From Algoriphagus hitonicola (GTDB lineage: Bacteria; Bacteroidota; Bacteroidia; Cytophagales; Cyclobacteriaceae), in the NCBI RefSeq assembly GCF_900113375.1, contig NZ_FOPC01000002.1, positions 124,001-188,000 on the forward strand: DNA of 64,000 nucleotides, given 5' to 3'. This document shows positions 62,205-64,000 of the stretch, in pieces (positions within the stretch are counted from its first letter, which is position 1; every line of letters begins with the position of its first letter). Below the pieces are notes generated by a model, which did no database searches, had not been told where the DNA came from, and saw nothing but the letters and a program-made list of their open reading frames with translations. Both the position numbers and the translations under genes were made by a program.

Positions 62205-64000
62205 ATGCTTCCAAATATCAAACTATTCCGAAAAAAAGACCCTGAAAATAAAAGTAAAGTCTTTATCCCTTCCAGACGGGAATTTCTCAAGATCAGCTCC
62301 TTGACTACCGGAGGATTTTTATTGGGGATCAGCTTTCAATGTAGTGGCCCCAAAGGGGAACCAGTAACTTTTGCCCCCAATGCTTACTTGATGATTGATT
62401 CCGAAAATCAGGTGACCATTGTCGCTCATCGATCAGAGATGGGGACGGGAATCCGCACCTCACTTCCCATGATTGTTGCCGATGAACTGGGCGCTGACTG
62501 GCAAAAAGTCAAAATAATTCAAGCGGAAGCTAACCTAGATAAATATGGCGATCAGAACACTGACGGCTCCTACTCGGTCCGTATGTTTTTTGACCCGATG
62601 AGAAAAGCAGGAGCCACTGCCCGGCAGGCACTGATCGCAGCGGCAGCGAAAAAATGGGGCGTAGATGCTGCAGAATGTAGGACTGAAAACTCAAACGTCA
62701 TTCACTCTGGGGGAAAAAGCATCACTTTTGGAGAATTGGTAGAGGAGGCACAGCAGATGCCTATTCCTGATCCTGAAACTGTTCAATTGAAGGAAATCAG
62801 CGATTATAAACTGATAGGAGATGGGGTACCTATTTACGATTTACAAGATATCACTACCGGAAAAGCTGTTTTTGGCGCGGATATCACCCTCCCGGACATG
62901 AAAGTGGCCGTTGTCAAGCGCAGTCCTGTGATCGGTGCGGTGATCAAAGATTACGATGACAGCAAAGCCTTAGCAATCACCGGAGTCAGCCAAGTAATCA
63001 AAATCTCAGGAAAAGGAATCCCTACGGGGTTGGATAGTCCCATCGAAGGCTTGGCAGTCCTAGCTGACCACACCTGGTCGGCCATCAAAGGAAGAGAGGC
63101 ATTGAAAGTCAACTGGGACCTGGGCCCAAATGCTGATTACCAATCTAAACAGCAACATCAGGAAATGCTACAAAGCACCCTGAAAGACGGTCAAGTCAGG
63201 CGAGAAAGGGGAAACTTTAAGCAAAGCCTTAATCAGGCAAACAAGGTCATTGAGCGGACTTATTTAGCTCCTTTTTATGCACATGCGACCTTGGAGCCAC
63301 CGGTAGCTATTGCTCACTGGACTGCAGACTTTTGTGAAGTTTGGGCACCTACCCAGCATCCCATGTGGGCTAGAGAAGCCCTAGCACGAGAGTTGGATAT
63401 GCCATTGGAAAAAGTAAAAGTCAATGTAAGCCTTTTAGGTGGAGGCTTTGGGCGAAAGTCAAAACCTGACTTTGTGGTCGAAGCAGCCTTACTTTCCAAA
63501 GCAGCTAAGGCCCCGGTACGAGTCCAGTGGACAAGGGATGATGATCTCCATCACGATTTTTATCATTCCCTCAGTGCGCAGCGGATCAAAGCAACTATGG
63601 ATTCTTCGGGAAAACTCATCGGGTGGAACCATCATACCGTTTTCCCGGCCATTGGGGCCACAGGCAACCCGGACGAGCTACACCCCTCTGATGGTGAATT
63701 GGGCTTGGGCTGTATTGATTTCCCATTTGAAGTACCCCACATTCGAATTGAAACCCATGAGTCTAAAGCCCATACACGCATTGGTTGGCTGAGATCGGTG
63801 AGTAACATCCATCACTCCTTTGCCACCAACTCCATGCTGGACGAAATCGCAGAAGCTAAAGGACAAGATCCAAGCGACATGCTCTTAGAACTCCTCGGTG
63901 AGGATAAAAACCTGGACTTTGGGGATGAAATCAAGGGTGATTTTGGAAACTACGGAGAACCCTTGGAAAAATTTCCTTGGAATACCAGAAGACTAAAAAA
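62205..64000 (+). CDS. Large molybdenum-hydroxylase subunit (IorB-like), cut by the window edge
   Basis: The reading frame starts with ATG at 62205 and stays open to the window end (598 codons seen). The N-terminus has a Tat signal, SRREFLKISSLTTGG, followed by FLLGISFQCSG, so the protein is exported folded. Later phrases are those of the molybdopterin-binding subunit of isoquinoline 1-oxidoreductase/aldehyde dehydrogenases: VTIVAHRSEMGTGIRTSLPM, ATLEPPVAIAHW, GGGFGRKSKPDFVVEAALLS and RIGWLRSVSNIHHSF. The 11-bp gap to the iron-sulfur subunit gene shows they are one operon. The substrate is unknown and the 3' part is missing. Confidence 0.9.
   Translation, partial: MLPNIKLFRKKDPENKSKVFIPSRREFLKISSLTTGGFLLGISFQCSGPKGEPVTFAPNAYLMIDSENQVTIVAHRSEMGTGIRTSLPMIVADELGADWQKVKIIQAEANLDKYGDQNTDGSYSVRMFFDPMRKAGATARQALIAAAAKKWGVDAAECRTENSNVIHSGGKSITFGELVEEAQQMPIPDPETVQLKEISDYKLIGDGVPIYDLQDITTGKAVFGADITLPDMKVAVVKRSPVIGAVIKDYDDSKALAITGVSQVIKISGKGIPTGLDSPIEGLAVLADHTWSAIKGREALKVNWDLGPNADYQSKQQHQEMLQSTLKDGQVRRERGNFKQSLNQANKVIERTYLAPFYAHATLEPPVAIAHWTADFCEVWAPTQHPMWAREALARELDMPLEKVKVNVSLLGGGFGRKSKPDFVVEAALLSKAAKAPVRVQWTRDDDLHHDFYHSLSAQRIKATMDSSGKLIGWNHHTVFPAIGATGNPDELHPSDGELGLGCIDFPFEVPHIRIETHESKAHTRIGWLRSVSNIHHSFATNSMLDEIAEAKGQDPSDMLLELLGEDKNLDFGDEIKGDFGNYGEPLEKFPWNTRRLK

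Noticed and set aside
1-64000. CRISPR arrays, prophage modules, insertion sequences and rRNA
   Set aside because: I saw no regularly spaced repeats, phage structural or integrase genes, transposase motifs or rRNA sequence in the window.

Overview
The window looks like a chromosomal segment of a Bacteroidota bacterium, most likely a Cytophagales/Cyclobacteriaceae member of the Algoriphagus type. The reasons are the gene families seen (Reg_prop/Y_Y_Y sensor kinase, 6-bladed beta-propeller lipoproteins, CarboxypepD_reg outer-membrane barrels, many class-C-like serine hydrolases, eboABC), weak Shine-Dalgarno signals, and promoters of the TTTG / TAnnTTTG type. The family assignments come from reading the translated sequence. 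No database search was run.

Layout. 10-2760 (minus): eboC-eboB-eboA, the start of an ebo cluster that continues off the left edge. 3111-9795 (plus): a small lipoprotein, a secreted M28 peptidase, a PKD/beta-helix lipoprotein and an MBL-RidA-cupin operon. 9805-15406 (minus): an alpha/beta hydrolase, an ECF sigma factor with an unnoticed small secreted peptide gene beside it, and a two-component pair (LuxR-type regulator and a periplasmic-propeller histidine kinase). 15598-19389 (plus): an SDR, a lipoprotein and a serine hydrolase. 19894-22997 (minus): an S41 peptidase fused to a CBM48/AMPK-like domain, a DUF4345-like membrane protein, an exported protein and a lipoprotein cytochrome c. 23288-26677: a lipoprotein, a second serine hydrolase, and pnuC with an NadR-like kinase for nicotinamide riboside salvage.

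uvrA (26892-29708) marks the left side of a roughly 9-kb variable stretch reaching to tRNA-Val(GAC) at 38870. It holds a Cys-rich secreted peptide, two propeller-like lipoproteins, an exported protein, a detached second copy of the uvrA 3' end (31431-31517), a HepT/MntA (HEPN/MNT) toxin-antitoxin pair, and two genes each broken by one in-frame stop codon. No integrase or transposase is visible.

39180-53738 holds secreted hydrolases (M14 peptidase, Tat-exported type-B esterase, serine hydrolase), an AAA/DUF4143 ATPase behind two near-identical palindromic operators, an outer-membrane barrel receptor, a DUF4221-like propeller, and a housekeeping run (TatD, tcdA, MaoC, methyltransferase, mtgA). 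The AT-rich gap at 53739-54167, between convergent genes, carries three perfect DnaA boxes and one near-perfect box and is a candidate replication origin. 54168-64000 holds a ClC transporter with CBS domains, a second M28 peptidase, yjjX, yebC, a type II NADH dehydrogenase, a Spy-like protein and iorA/iorB-type molybdenum hydroxylase subunits. The last of these is cut by the window edge.

The most interesting points are the uvrA tail scar beside the peptide/propeller genes, the DnaA-box cluster, the paired TGCACA-N6-TGTGCA operators, the ebo operon, and the nonsense-interrupted genes next to tRNA-Val.
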